Source: Ziziphus jujuba
Lineage: Eukaryota > Streptophyta > Magnoliopsida > Rosales > Rhamnaceae
Length of the DNA stretch: 64,000 nt
Reading direction: 5' to 3'
NCBI RefSeq assembly: GCF_031755915.1
Contig: NC_083383.1
Location: 19,395,001-19,459,000, forward strand
Every line of letters begins with the position of its first letter. Position 1 is the stretch's first letter. This document shows, one piece after another, positions 1 to 11,239 of the stretch. The notes under the pieces are model-generated. The model did not search any database, was not told where the DNA came from, and saw only the letters and a list, made by a program, of their open reading frames with translations. Made by a program: the position numbers and the translations under genes.

Positions 1-410
1 ATAGTAGGGACCAAATTAAGAAGCTACCCTCTTGTTGCTTCTCAAAGTCAGCTTTTAGACCATCTGGATTATTGGAAAATTTGATTTTTTTTTTTTTCTA
101 ATTATACAAAACGCCTAAGTTAGCTTTTAATTATTTCATAATAAGTTTTAAGGCTCCAAAAGCAATCCCAAACGAGGTTGTGGTCATGCTTCAATCAATT
201 ATTAGCACGTTATTAAATTAATTTTTACATTTGATGCGTTGCAATTTGTATCCATCCTAAATGACTTGTTGAAAAATTAATGGCACTTATATTTTTGAGA
301 TCCTGAAAAGTAAATTCTTAAATTCGTATAATTTTCTCCTAATCTTTGAGGACTCTTGTTGTTTAAGATTGGCATTATTTAATTAGCGACAATTCATTCT
401 TCATTTTTAG
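1..410 (+). other. Intron of the MADS-box gene (5' part outside window)
   Basis: This AT-rich stretch ends in a pyrimidine-rich tract and AG directly before the first recognisable coding exon at 411. I looked for the 79 nt second exon usual in MIKC genes and did not find it, so exons 1 and 2 and the promoter lie upstream of position 1. Confidence 0.7.
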
Positions 411-2556
411 CTAGAGAATAGCAATCACATGAGGTTGAGTAAGGAAGTTGCAGATAAGAGCCATCAACTAAGGTAAAATTTAGTGAACTGTTGAAGATTA
501 ATTATATATACCATTCAAAATGTTCCTTATGAAAATTAAATTCTATTACCTAACAACAGGCAGTTGAGAGGAGAGGATCTTCAAGGCTTAAATATAGATC
601 AGCTCCAACAGTTGGAAAAAATGATTGAAGCAGGACTTAGCCGTGTGCTGGAGACTAAGGTTAGCACATTTTGGCTGTTGTTTTTGAAAGAAACAACATG
701 ATAATGTATAATATGTATTTACTATCCTCATTTCGTTCAGGAAGTTCGAATTATGAGTGAGATTACTGCACTTGAAAAAAAGGTTAGTATAACAGACCTT
801 AATTTCCATATTCGAATTATGGATAGCTGTATTTGCATAAAATTGTTATGGAGGTTGTGTTTAGGATACCATGCATATGAGCTTAAGAGAGCTGGAGCAT
901 TATAGTAGTTTTGATATATGTGTAATGTGAAGCCATATGATTCTCTATGAACAAACTGAAAACTCAACGGTTCGTTTTCTTGTTTTCATATTATTTAATA
1001 CCATGAACTCCTTGATCTTCATTCTGGTTTTATGAACTTTAGTAGCTAGCTATTTTCACTGAATTTCCATGAGCAACAAAGTTATTAGAATAAAGAGTCT
1101 TCAGGGATTAGAATTTTCTTCTTCAAACAATCTATGAATGAGGTGAACGTATACTAAAAGTAAATATACTCTGATTCCTAATTTTGGTGCCATATTTTAT
1201 GTTCTCATGTTGAATATATTAATTAAAAATGCAGGGAGCTGAACTGATTGAAGAGAACAAACAATTAAGACAGAAGGTAAATATATATATATATGCATAT
1301 ATTTATGTATGTATATAAAATTATATGTAAAATTAAGAATCTATGGCTTATTGATTGCAGATGATGATGTTATATAAAGGAAAGAAACCTGTTCTTGTTG
1401 AGTGCTCAGATAATGTGATCGTGGAAGAGGGAGTGTCATCAGAGTCTGCAACCAATGTCTACAGCTGCAACAGTGGTCCTCCTGTGGAAGATGATTGCTC
1501 CGATACGTCTCTTAAATTAGGGTAAGTTTTAATATTTATTGGTACAATCATGCATGCATAATTAATATATATTAACAATCCTTTTAACCTTCATATACAT
1601 AGATATCAAGATTAATAAAAGCCTAAAAAACATAGAATTATGATTCAATTAATAAAGATAAATTTCTCTATGCCTATCAGTGTTTTGTATTTTTATTGGC
1701 AGAAAATGCATATATATCAATTTTGGAAAATTTCATTGCAAACTTTTCATGTCTTATTTTATTTTATTTTATTTTTCCTTATGGTGAATTTTAACTCCTT
1801 TTTTCTATGTTGTTTCACTTTAGCCCCTTTAGTAGTCTTAACTATTATTGGATTTACGTATTTGACTAGGAAACTATTTAACCTTTTATCAAATATATAA
1901 ATATATATAAGAAACAACCTATTTATTATTTCATTGTATATATTTCATACTTCTTTCCAAATAATAATTATAATTTTGTTAGAAATAAATGTTAAAATGG
2001 ATGGTTAGTCACTAAATAAGAAGAATATTATTCTTTGTTAGTGAGCTCTTTGGTATACGTGAATAAGAAAAAAAAAATAAAATTTGATGGTGTTATTTTG
2101 AGTAATTTTGACTAAAAAAGTGCCTAAGTTGAAACTATAATGAAATGTATGGGCTTATAGCAAAAATTTTCAAAATAGAGATATAGTCGCGAAAAGGATC
2201 AAAGTTGATGGGTTGTGGTGAAATGGATCAACATAGTTTAATTATTCAACTAATATTCTTTTATTAATTTTCGAATAAATGTATATATAACTAAAGGATG
2301 AATTATTGCGTTAAAGTTATTTGGTGACATTGTTTTTAAAAGTGGTTGGTAAAAACTTGTTCGTTATGCAATTTTAATTTGCATGTCGTAGGCTTAAATA
2401 TATAAATAATCTGTGTTTTATATTTTGAAATTGGACTGCATTTTCGTGGCTACATCATAGTTGTACACGCGTTCGGTTTTTCTTCTTAGAAGCAATTAGT
2501 TTCAATCTTTCAATTGCATGAACTTTAAAATTATTGGCAGGCTTTCCCTTCTCTAG
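411..2556 (+). CDS. MIKC-type MADS-box transcription factor, SVP/AGL24/DAM-like, 3' exons
   Basis: Six exons with GT-AG borders join in frame: 411-472 (62 nt), 560-659 (100), 741-782 (42), 1235-1276 (42), 1361-1521 (161) and 2541-2556, ending at TAG. The sizes 62-100-42-42 are those of a MIKC K-box. The first two exons encode ENSNHMRLSKEVADKSHQLR and GEDLQGLNIDQLQQLEKM, followed by MIEAGLSRVLETK and EENKQLRQK, which is the keratin-like dimerisation domain. The C-terminus has NVIVEEGVSSESATNV and ends DDCSDTSLKLGLSLL, the conserved tail of the SVP/AGL24 (StMADS11) group, which includes Rosaceae dormancy-associated DAM genes. These proteins bind CArG boxes and control flowering time or bud dormancy. 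The DNA-binding MADS domain is outside the window. No stop or frameshift breaks the visible exons, so the gene is probably functional. SVP versus AGL24 versus DAM cannot be settled without the N-terminus and a tree. Confidence 0.9.
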
Positions 2557-3125
2557 CTGAAAGTGGAGCAGCTGCGGTATGGAAATATATTCATGTTAAT
2601 GAATAATTAAGCAGGTCCTTGTCATATATATGTGAAGACAATTAACTTGTAATCTTAAGTTGTCACTTGTAAAGTGTTGGCGATGGAGAACATTCAAGCA
2701 AGATGTTTTGCGCTCTTCAACTAAAACTAGTATATTGCTATTGGGCTAAGTTAATCTTGCGGGCCTGAATTAAAAGTCCTCAGATTAACAAACGATCCAT
2801 TACTCCGACGTATTGTTTCTGGTATATTTAACTAAAATGCTACTCTTAGAAGGCCTACAAATTCATTTGACATGTACATGGCACTTAATTGGTGTTTTTT
2901 TTTTTTTTGTTTTTTGTTTTTGTTGGGGCAGCAAGTAGTTTTCAATATTAATAAAAAGGTGAATAACAAAAGAATCTTACCTGAACAAAGCTAACGGAGG
3001 AATAAATTCCCATAAAGCTGACAGGTACATGATTAACTCTGTTACTTTTCAGTGGACAGCTATATTAACCATACCGAAGAAGGAAAAAAATAATAATAAT
3101 AAAAAATCAATCATAGGTTTTACCG

Positions 3126-3282
3126 TGGGGACCCACGCCGCCCCCAAAAGTCTAAATGAAAAAATAAAAAAAATAAAGAAAAAATTATTGTATATATGGT
3201 TTTCATTTTCTTGTGAAGTATGAAATACAAGATTATATATAGCACTTCAAATTATGATTTTTTTTTAATAATAATCTTTATT
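3126..3282. repeat. Local duplicated block, copy 1
   Basis: It shares a run of near-identical sequence with 3330-3480. Both have a GGGGAC start, AAAGTCTAAA, then a TTTTCATTTTC block, ATGAAATACAAGA and ACTTCAAATTATGATTTTTT. The two copies lie about 50 bp apart. Probably a small duplication or two ends of a decayed element. Confidence 0.6.
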
Positions 3283-3329
3283 AGCCCTACAAACAAAAGT
3301 AAAAACAAACGTCAAACATGTTTTTAGTG

Positions 3330-3480
3330 CGGGGACGGAACCAAAAGGTTTAGCTTTGGGGGACCAAAGTCTAAAAGAAAAAAATATAATATATGTAGTT
3401 TTCATTTTCCTAAAAAATATGAAATACAAGACTATATATAATACTTCAAATTATGATTTTTTAATAATAATTATTATTAT
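3330..3480. repeat. Local duplicated block, copy 2
   Basis: Second copy of the block at 3126-3282, in the same orientation and with small indels. The 5' part reads GGGGACGGAACC and is more GC-rich than the flanks. Confidence 0.6.
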
Positions 3481-4924
3481 AAGGAAAAATAATTAAAAAA
3501 AAGTTCAAAATTGATATAATTAAGAAGCAAAAATGTTATAGAAAGAAAATGGGTAAAAAATATATAAAATACTATTTATGTTTGTATATGGTGGATCAGT
3601 TTTTCAAATCTCTATATATATATATATAATAACAGTCGATTTCTTACTCATTATCGAAAAAAAGAACAATTGGTTTCATGAAAATCTATATGTTTTATTT
3701 TTTCTTTATTTAAGAATAATCTGAACCATTGTGAATGGGAAAGATATGGAATGTTGGAAGGAGTGGGGCCATGGCCACCCCGGGCCTATTTTAGTTCCGT
3801 ATATGGCTTTTAGTAATAAAAATATCTTCAATGATAGTGCCAAAATCGTAGGGTGAAGCGAAGGTTCCCTTGTTCAATCCACTTATCAATCGAGCATGTT
3901 AGACTAGTTAATGATGCATTTACACTAAAGTTGTCAATCTTGTTGAAATTAAAACTTTGTGACGTAGTAGAAGCTTATGAGAAAGTATATAAACACAGAC
4001 AACCAGAATCCAAAAATGATTGATTCGCTCATAAAGGAAAAAGAGAATAATCTCATAAATATTATTAATCAAAAGCTCCCTATTACAATTTTTGGATGAA
4101 AAATATATAGGAGTCACTAAAAGAAACCCTATTACCTCTTTAATTACCCAGCAGTATACAAAATGCAAACTTGCCAAAAATACAAGGAAAGAATTGCGGA
4201 AAATTAAAATAGAATTAAATATTTCAATTTTATGATTTCAAAGCAATTGATAGAATTGAAATTAAATATTTTTAGATTGAGATATAAGTGCATAAAATAT
4301 TGTCAAAAATGACAAATTTGGTCTTTTTGAGGCCTAAGCAATAGAATTTCAATATTGTAATTTGTAGGTCATGGCATAAGAATGGTTTATATTCTTTGCA
4401 TCAAGTTAGGCTAAGAAATCAACGAAATTTGACATTTTGTTTTTATTTTTATGTTTCCCCAAAAAAAATTCATCAAATCTTCAAAAGTATCCATATTTAG
4501 GATGCTTCATATAATTTAAAATTAATTGCACTACATCATCCTCTCTAGGCAACATAAATTTCACCTTCAGAGTTGGCTCATCTATTGTTGAAATTACTTA
4601 TAACAAGTGTATGAGTTGATGATAAGTAATCAATTGATAGAGAAAAGGTTGTGGACCCGCAAGGAATATTGTTCAGTACTAAAGATTGTTTAGTTTTTAT
4701 ATTGTTTGGACTTCAAAATTTTAGTGAGAATGAAACAAAATAAAAGAAAGCAATGCAATTAATTTAAAAGAAGACAAATCAAACACAATATTATGACAAA
4801 TTCGATGATCTGAGAACAAGAACTATGAATTCACCACTTGCTAATTCAAGTTAATTAGTATGCATGCAAACCAATATAATTAGTAACTTCATTAACCATA
4901 TCTAACCATACAAATATGCTACAA

Positions 4925-5070
4925 AATATGCCCGGTGCGCATATACAGAAGGCAACATTATGGAAAAATTAACAAGTCCTAGTGGCATCAAAAAAATTTC
5001 GTTTTGGCTTTACTCCCAACAAAACACATCATTCAGCTTCAAACTTCACTCTTCCTACATCCCACAAAAA
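4925..5070 (+). repeat. Left inverted-repeat arm
   Basis: Pairs with the reverse complement of 5590-5745. The strongest shared block is CTTTACTCCCAACAAAACAC (5009-5028 here). The outer end is diverged. Confidence 0.6.
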
Positions 5071-5133
5071 CATCCGATTGAAATCCCTCAAAATCTCCTG
5101 AAACCACTAACCTGAACAAAAACACGAACACAA

Positions 5134-5460
5134 ATGTCGATCTCGACTGGCTTCTTCGACATCACCATTCCTGGCCATGAAAAGGTCATTTTTTTCCGTC
5201 AGCGATCTATGTACTAATGTTCTTGTATTCTCTGTAAGTTATAGTGCACAATTTTTTTTTCTTTTTTTTTTTTTCGTCTCTCTCTGAAATTACCTAGAAG
5301 AATCACCTAGAAATTACCCTTGGATGATGTCCCAACTACTCAACCTCTACCGAGGACGATGACAATGTTAAAATGCCTCAAGCTCTTGCTTTATGCGATA
5401 AAGACTTCTTGATCATAGCCATCAAGGACGGCAAGTGGATTGATTCAAACACTGGGTAAT
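5134..5460 (+). pseudogene. Captured gene-like fragments, unknown protein
   Basis: 5134-5217 starts at an ATG and reads MSISTGFFDITIPGHEK before a stop. About 5343-5459 reads open as MPQALALCDKDFLIIAIKDG and KWIDSNTG, ending at TAA. The two segments are separated by a pyrimidine-rich stretch that could be an old intron (possible donor GTAAGT near 5233). GC content and codon pattern are gene-like compared with the flanks. I do not recognise the protein. The position between inverted-repeat arms suggests host sequence captured by the element. Confidence 0.35.
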
Positions 5461-5589
5461 ATATATATATATATATATTTTACAATCTCTGCGTTGTGTT
5501 TTAAATATATATACTCGTAGTTTAGTTTGTAAACAAAGACGAAAGACCATTGCTATTGGGCTTTTAAATTTAGGGAATTCAAATAAGAT

Positions 5590-5745
5590 ATTCATGCGGT
5601 CTGTAGGAAGAAGAGTTGGGATTGAAATTGAAAGGTGTGTTTTGTTGGGAGTAAAGTCTAAACAAAATTCTTATGACTCCACTAATCCCCGTTAATTTTC
5701 CATAATGTCGCATTCTATATATATGTGTATGGCGCGTTTTATTGC
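5590..5745 (-). repeat. Right inverted-repeat arm
   Basis: Reverse complement of the left arm at 4925-5070, ~75% alike by eye over the inner 100 bp. Confidence 0.6.
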
Positions 5746-6516
5746 ATATCTACTTAACCATAATAAGCAAAAGTCACTTTCGCACACAATCAATAAAATT
5801 CATACAAGACAAGCTATTCATTTATGACATAAATTAAACCTATTTAAGCATGGCATATTATTATAACTATTTTCTAATCAATCATATTAACAAGTAATTT
5901 AGTGTAATTCCATATTATTTATCCTTTCTCAAGCTTAAAATAATACTAGCATCATTCATGAAGGTCTATTCCTTGACAGCATTAAGCATAACAATGAATT
6001 ATTAGTAATTAATTACTAAATAAAAGGGTTGATAACATAATAATTAAATCTTCATGGCTACGGCGAGTTCACAGCCCTAGTTATGAAACTAGTTCATAAG
6101 TAAAGTAGCAAACATCATCAAAGAATTCGAAAACAACATAAATGAATCTAAAACAAATGAGAAAAAAGAAAAAGAAAAAGAAAAAAAAAATTCTGGAAAA
6201 GCCACCATTGTGCTTTGATCATAAAGTCTACACACTAAGCTTCAATGCAAAGGTATCCAATTATGTCTGTAAGACAATAAGAAGAAGATCAACTAAGACC
6301 AAAGAGGATGTCACACCCTCCCAAGTGAAACCCCAGTCGAACCTTACTCCCTAAAACGCCTTCCAATTAACTTAAAACCTAAACCTAAAAATAAAATGCC
6401 TTAAGGCTTCACATCTTTTTCCAAGTTATGGGGTTTATATATATAGGACCTTCAAGCCTTTTTCTCGCTTTCTTTTCAATTTTGGACTTTTAACAAAATA
6501 TTCTTTTTAACTCATA
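5746..6516. other. Intergenic, low complexity
   Basis: AT-rich DNA with an (AAAAAG)n stretch at about 6157-6190, which produces a lysine-rich spurious frame. No gene motif is seen. Confidence 0.5.
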
Positions 6517-7700
6517 TGTAACAGCTTGTACTAGAGAATACCTGAAATTTTATGAGTTTGATTAACTAGATCACATGTTGATCCTGATATTGACTTTTTA
6601 TATGGTTAAGTTTTAATTTTGATCCACATACCATTGTATAAAATTCTTCATCACAAGTTCATATACTGGTGGCACCTCTAATTCTGACTCACGGTTTAAA
6701 AGCTATGGGTCTTGTAAAGTTTTAAGCATCAATGTATTACCAATGTTTAAATCAGTTCTAATCTCATTCTTAAAGTACCTAGATGTGTATATACTTGGTG
6801 ATGTATTGCATTGGGAATAAAAAAATAAAAATTTTTTTTCCAAAACACCCATGAATCTCCCCAAACCCATGACACCCATCAAAACCCATCACGCAAATTG
6901 GAACCTCCACACCTCACCATGGATATCACTGAAATTAACGAAGCTCTAGCCAAAATTATGCTACACATGCCCAAATTCCACCATGCCTATGGAATTTACA
7001 TTCAATCCACCAAAAATCTCACTAGAATATGGTTGGATGCGCCTAGATCAACCATTTTTTTGGGCAAGGTGCTTTTTTTTCAATCAACCCAAATTTGGCA
7101 AGATTTTGCCTATTTTAGGCTATGGCTCACGTTATTTACCCTAGCCTTTGTTTGCCTTAATTCCACATGGTTTGGGAGTTCTAACAACCCCTAGTTTAGC
7201 TAAGTTTTCCAATGAGTTTTATGGTCATTGGTGGCAAAATTGAACAAAGGTGAATACGTGAATGTGTTACCCATCTCATTGGCTTTCCATTGGTGTATGA
7301 TTTGTCAATTTTTGAAAATGTTTGGGAAATTTTCCATTTTATGTCAATTAGTTTAATAACATATAAAACTAAATTGTAATTAGACAATCTAGGACCAAAT
7401 GGATGTTGGTAATGTATTCCTAAAGGTTATTAGAACCCATTAAAATTTTTATTTTCATAAAATTGGTATTAGGTTGAAAAATCCCATTTTTGGGTATTAG
7501 ATTCTAAGGTCCTAAGAGTTGTATAAATTATTTTATGATATTTGATATGCACCAATGTCTTTAGTTTAAATTTTGAAGCCTCGGATATACTTTATTATAT
7601 ATAGACACTCATATTGCGCTTGTAAACAACCTTGAGGAGGAGCATGAGTGATCATTGGCTTATTTGGGCAATGTTTGAATGATAAATTAATGATTTTTAA
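6517..7700 (+). repeat. Old LTR of a second retrotransposon family (TGTAAC type), copy I
   Basis: It begins TGTAACAGCTTGTACTAGAG, a start typical of plant Ty3/gypsy LTRs. The interior shares landmarks with 21950-23552 and 34373-37476: a 'GTATGATTTGTCAATTTT' type stretch, an 'AGGTTATT..' stretch, and GCACCAATGTCTTTAGTTTA near 7550. Divergence between copies is high, so the insertion is old. The right end is not defined. Confidence 0.45.
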
Positions 7701-7805
7701 TCCATATGTGAATTTTTAGTAATTATGATTGCATATATATGTTTATGGTTTTATGACATGGAAATCATTGATTGAGGAAAGTGTCATGGAACAATGGGTC
7801 GCAAA

Positions 7806-8083
7806 TGCATAGATGGCTTTTTATGAACTTTTGATCAATGAATTTCAAAGCAAAGCTATTCCAAAGCGTATAAGGTCAAATCAATCCTAATTGCAATCTG
7901 TTAAACCAAGTTTGCACTCATCCTTTTAAAGTAAAAGGAAACACTTTACACATTACCAAATCAGGAACTCCTTTAAAATCTATTAGAGTTTAGAAAGATA
8001 TAAGGTGCTCAACCAGGTCTTCTATTCTATTAAATCGGTCTATTTATGGTATTTTTGACTTTGGTGGAAGTTGGGTTGTAAGC
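7806..8083 (-). pseudogene. Ty3/gypsy gag fragment (Retrotrans_gag), decayed
   Basis: A single minus frame reads IDRFNRIEDLVEHLISF, TLIDFKGVPDLVMCKVFPFT and LKG, stop, VQTWFNRLQLGLI, then YTLWNSFALKFIDQKF, with four in-frame stops. This follows the core of plant Ty3/gypsy gag, where a variable target region is followed by 'P.TLKG.A..WF..L.PGSI.S...L...F...F'. It is not F1 gag, whose core reads differently. The source may be a Tat/Athila/Ogre-type element. Only ~90 codons survive. Confidence 0.7.
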
Positions 8084-9068
8084 ATTAAACATTTGTATTT
8101 TATGGCCCATATTCATACTTAACGTTTGTTTTTTTCTAAGTAAATTGCATTTAATCGAAATAAAATTCTACTTATTTCACTATTTTCTCATTTCACTAAA
8201 TGATGTAATTTTGATATTGCTTAGGATTCGTTTTTAGAAGAAAAATGAAGAGAAGCATTCTATGGAGCTTTGATGGAGTCATGTCAATGAATATCTAATT
8301 TCAAAATGATTTTTAGAAGCTTGAAGAATTATTTTGAATGTTTGAAGATTTAATTCTCTACTGTATTAGAAATGTTGGGTTTTATGACATGAGTTATTAT
8401 TTTGATCATATCTGAAGATACTGGTGAAATTTTTGAGTGATTCATGTTGTAGAATTTTTTTGATACATTGAGGATCATTTTAATGAAATTTCATTACATT
8501 TGGACAAGTGGATCAATGGCCATTTTAAATCGAAGTCCTTTCATCTACATAGATTCTACAAATCTATTAGCCTAGAGAAGAAATGGAATTTTAATACCTT
8601 AATGATATCGGAATGTTAATTGTTATATATAGTTGGAAAGCTTATTTAGAGAGACAAATTTTCTAGGAAGTTTCATTGAAAAATAAGCATGTTTAATATT
8701 TTTGAATTTGTGTTGAAGTCAAGTTGCAGTGCTATTATTTTAATACTTTGAAGATATTTAACATTATAAACCAAATTTAAATGAGAAAATCCTTCCCCCA
8801 GACTTAAATTGAACATGATCCCTAATGTTTCAAACAAAAATAAAGATTTAAAAGAACTAGAAAAGCTTGCCTATGGTTGAAATGTCCCCCACCACTATTG
8901 TGAGACATCATCACTTACTTTTATTATCTTTTCCATAATAATAGTACTCATTCGAACCACTATCATCATCAACAATATTCTTTCCATGATTGTTACTATA
9001 ATATCCTTTCTAATTTCCTTGAAATGGTGGGAATGGATAGAGTAAATTCTCTAGGTAAGGTGACAGTA
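8084..9068. other. Unassigned repeat-like DNA flanking element A
   Basis: AT-rich, no intact frame. The minus strand near 8880-9000 reads through a degenerate coding-like stretch (NNHGKN, DDDSGSNEYYYYGKD) that could be part of the minus-strand retroelement relic that continues beyond element A at 20328. No firm identification. Confidence 0.3.
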
Positions 9069-9073
9069 GGTTC

Positions 9074-11225
9074 TGATGAGAATCCGTTTGTACCCGTACA
9101 ATCAACTGCACGTTGAGGTGTTGATCCTGTGCAACTGAAGACGGGACAAATTACAATGGCACAAGCTAAGAGGTTTAAAGAAAATATGGTTAGCTTCATA
9201 CAAGGTGTTATTAAATCTCAAGAAGGCATGATAATACCCCAAAGATTCAAGGTCCGTACTATGTATTCAAGTTATGAAGGCAGAAATGGACCCCGAGACA
9301 CCGTTTTGGAACATCTATGGACTTTGGGTAGCTAGGGACTAGTTTGTTAGTCTATGAATGTGATTGAGCTCACCAAGAGCCAATGAAATCATGTCAAGGC
9401 AGAAGCAAAGGCATCCAAGTTCGTCATTTCCGCACAAGTCTTCAATATCGTCGAATTTCATTATTTTGGTGTTGGAAAGGAGCTATCTTGTAATCAAAGC
9501 AAGCTTTGATCATTCCAATCAATGGAAACGTGTGGGGACCAGTTCTAATCCTAATTGGCATCCTATGTGGCATATTGGATCTGATTTGGAGCTTAAATTG
9601 ACTGGTGATTAGACAAAGATAACTTATTTGGAAAGCTAGTCCACTACTTTTCAAATCTAAAATTTGACTTTTTGTTTTAGGAAATGATCTTTTATTTTTG
9701 TTTTTATTTAATTAGTTGCAGGAAAAATTAATTTAGGAAGGTTTATATTTTATTATTTTGATTGTAAATTAATTAATTCCTATTGCAAAATTAAGGAATT
9801 ATTAATACAAATTAGTTTAGGAAACTTGAGAAAATTCGGTGCTTTTCTAATTTTTTTTTTTTATGTTGGCTGAATTTAGCCTAATTGTTTTAGGGTTTAA
9901 CATCTTGTAACTTTAGTCTATTTAAAGGCTTATGTTTCAATGGAACGGCAGCTTGGATGTGTTGAAATGTGGTGATCTTGCTACAATGTGCAAGGTAGTT
10001 CGGTTACACTTGCAATTTTTATTTTGCAACATCAAAGACCAAATATTATTTATGTTTATGCATTTTATTTTATCTTGTAATGTTTAAGAACAATATCCTT
10101 TTTGTAATGCCCTAATCCCGATTAACTAAAGCTTGGGGCCTTTTTGTCTAGTTGCTGGAATTGTATTTCCAGCAACATAAGTCCACTTCTTTGGATGCCG
10201 TTTGATGAAGGTTTGGGATTTGGATATGAATTTTGGATATAATAAACTAGAAACACAGAGGAAGCAGAACAAAAAGAATGGCCCAATTTGGAGCTGGGAA
10301 GGCTGAGTTAAGCCCTAAACAATCTGACCCTTGTGCAGTTTTGTTGCCCAGAAATTTGGACAAAACTGCCTCGGGTTTGATTATTTTTGAATGGGTAAAT
10401 GGACTTTTTTTTATCTGATTTTTGGCTAGAACTCAGTTTAATATTCAAAAAGGCTTCCCTCCAATTTTCAAGTCAAATGGAGCTGGTTTTCAAATTCAAA
10501 TGCCTCAGACAAGCTGAACTGCCTATTAAAGAAGGTTTCTTGCATGCCCAGCACATTGATTAGAGTTAGTTGAGGTAGTTTGGCTTGGTTGGTTACTTTT
10601 AATGCTTTTGTATTTATTGCTCAATATGGCAGCATGTCTTATTTTCTTTTTGATGTATTTAAAAGTATGAAAATTACAATGAAAAACATTGAGGAAGTAA
10701 TATTCAAAAAAAAAAAAAAAACATATTTTGAAAAAACAACATTTCGGCTCTCTCACTCTCTCGACTACTACATTTGTTTTCTTCTTCTTTCCAAAAGCTA
10801 ACAACCTTCTCAAGAACCCTAAACCTCCATTAAAACCAGAAACAAAACCTTAATAAACCCAAAAAACAAAATCAAGAACCAAGAACCAACAACAATCATT
10901 ATTGACTAACACCTTGAATGATTGTGCTCTAGGGTACAACAACATAAACCTACACCAAATTCCATCAAGATGATCATTTAAAAATTATTTGTGAGAAGAA
11001 TTTTCTTTATTCTCTTTAAACACCTAAAACATCGAATGGAGATCGAGTGTTTTAGTTTGACTTATTAATAGGATATCTACCACCTATTGTGGCATCTTGA
11101 TCATATATCAAGGTTTCTAGTCACAAGTTGATTAGGGATTAAATTTATCATTAAAATCTGAACTTAATTTCGATCTGGACTAATACAATACGGGTTTAAG
11201 AGCGAGTCAACCTAAATTCGTATCA
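9074..11225 (+). repeat. Element A 5' LTR (split by a 1 kb insertion)
   Basis: Starts TGATGAGAATCC and ends ATTCGTATCA directly before the primer site. The LTR itself is 9074-9959 plus 10973-11225, ~1.14 kb, matching other F1 LTRs. Conserved U3 'TATTTAAAGGCTTAT' box at about 9920. The first ~250 bp correspond to the LTR-encoded pol tail. Confidence 0.9.
9960..10967 (+). mobile_element. Solo LTR of an unrelated retrotransposon inside element A
   Basis: A 1008 bp segment starting TGTTGAAATG and ending AATTCCATCA interrupts F1 LTR sequence. Flanks are GGATG (9955-9959) and AGATG (10968-10972), a 5 bp duplication with one mismatch. The uninterrupted F1 LTR at 20060-20080 reads AGATGATCATTC, which confirms the empty site. 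The ends form a short imperfect inverted repeat (TGTTGAAAT / TGATGGAAT), as LTR ends do. It contains no coding frame, so it fits a solo LTR, of copia or gypsy type. A TRIM-like element is a less likely alternative. Confidence 0.75.
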
Positions 11226-11227
11226 TT

Positions 11228-11239
11228 TGGTATCAGAGC
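11228..11239 (+). other. Primer binding site, element A (tRNA-iMet)
   Basis: TGGTATCAGAGC, complementary to the 3' end of initiator tRNA-Met, begins 2 bases after the 5' LTR. Confidence 0.9.

Larger units (their letters stand above)
2557..4924. other. 3' UTR and gene-poor intergenic DNA
   Basis: The MADS-box 3' UTR probably occupies the first 100-200 bases, with an AATAAT-type signal near 2601. The rest is AT-rich with poly-T and TA runs. A GC-rich scrap near 3760-3790 (GGGGCCATGGCCACCCCGGG) is unlike its surroundings and looks like a transposon remnant. I see no gene. Open frames here, such as 3920-4177 on -, have no recognisable motif. Confidence 0.5.
4925..5745. mobile_element. Non-autonomous inverted-repeat element with gene-like interior (Pack-MULE-like candidate)
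   Basis: Two arms of roughly 150 bp, 4925-5070 and 5590-5745, are imperfect inverted repeats. Shared blocks include ACATTATGGAAAA, AGTGG followed by a short A-rich stretch, and CTTTACTCCCAACAAAACAC. Between the arms lie two gene-like stretches rather than transposase. Long terminal inverted repeats around captured coding sequence are the structure of Pack-MULEs, but I could not fix the outer ends or a 9 bp target duplication. A foldback element or an inverted duplication is the alternative. Confidence 0.5.

Noticed and set aside
1640..1900. 86-codon open frame on + as a separate small gene
   Set aside because: It lies wholly inside the last intron of the MADS-box gene, is AT-rich and shows no motif.
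6142..6354. Lysine-rich 70-codon frame as a gene
   Set aside because: The lysine run is a simple AAAAAG repeat, and the rest has no recognisable domain.
7806..8083. Assigning the minus gag fragment to F1
   Set aside because: Its core (VFPFTLKG, TWFNRLQ) differs from F1 gag (FGHYALQWWTN), so it is another family.
11228..11239. tRNA-Met gene fragment
   Set aside because: The 12-base match is complementary to the tRNA 3' end and sits beside an LTR, so it is a primer site.
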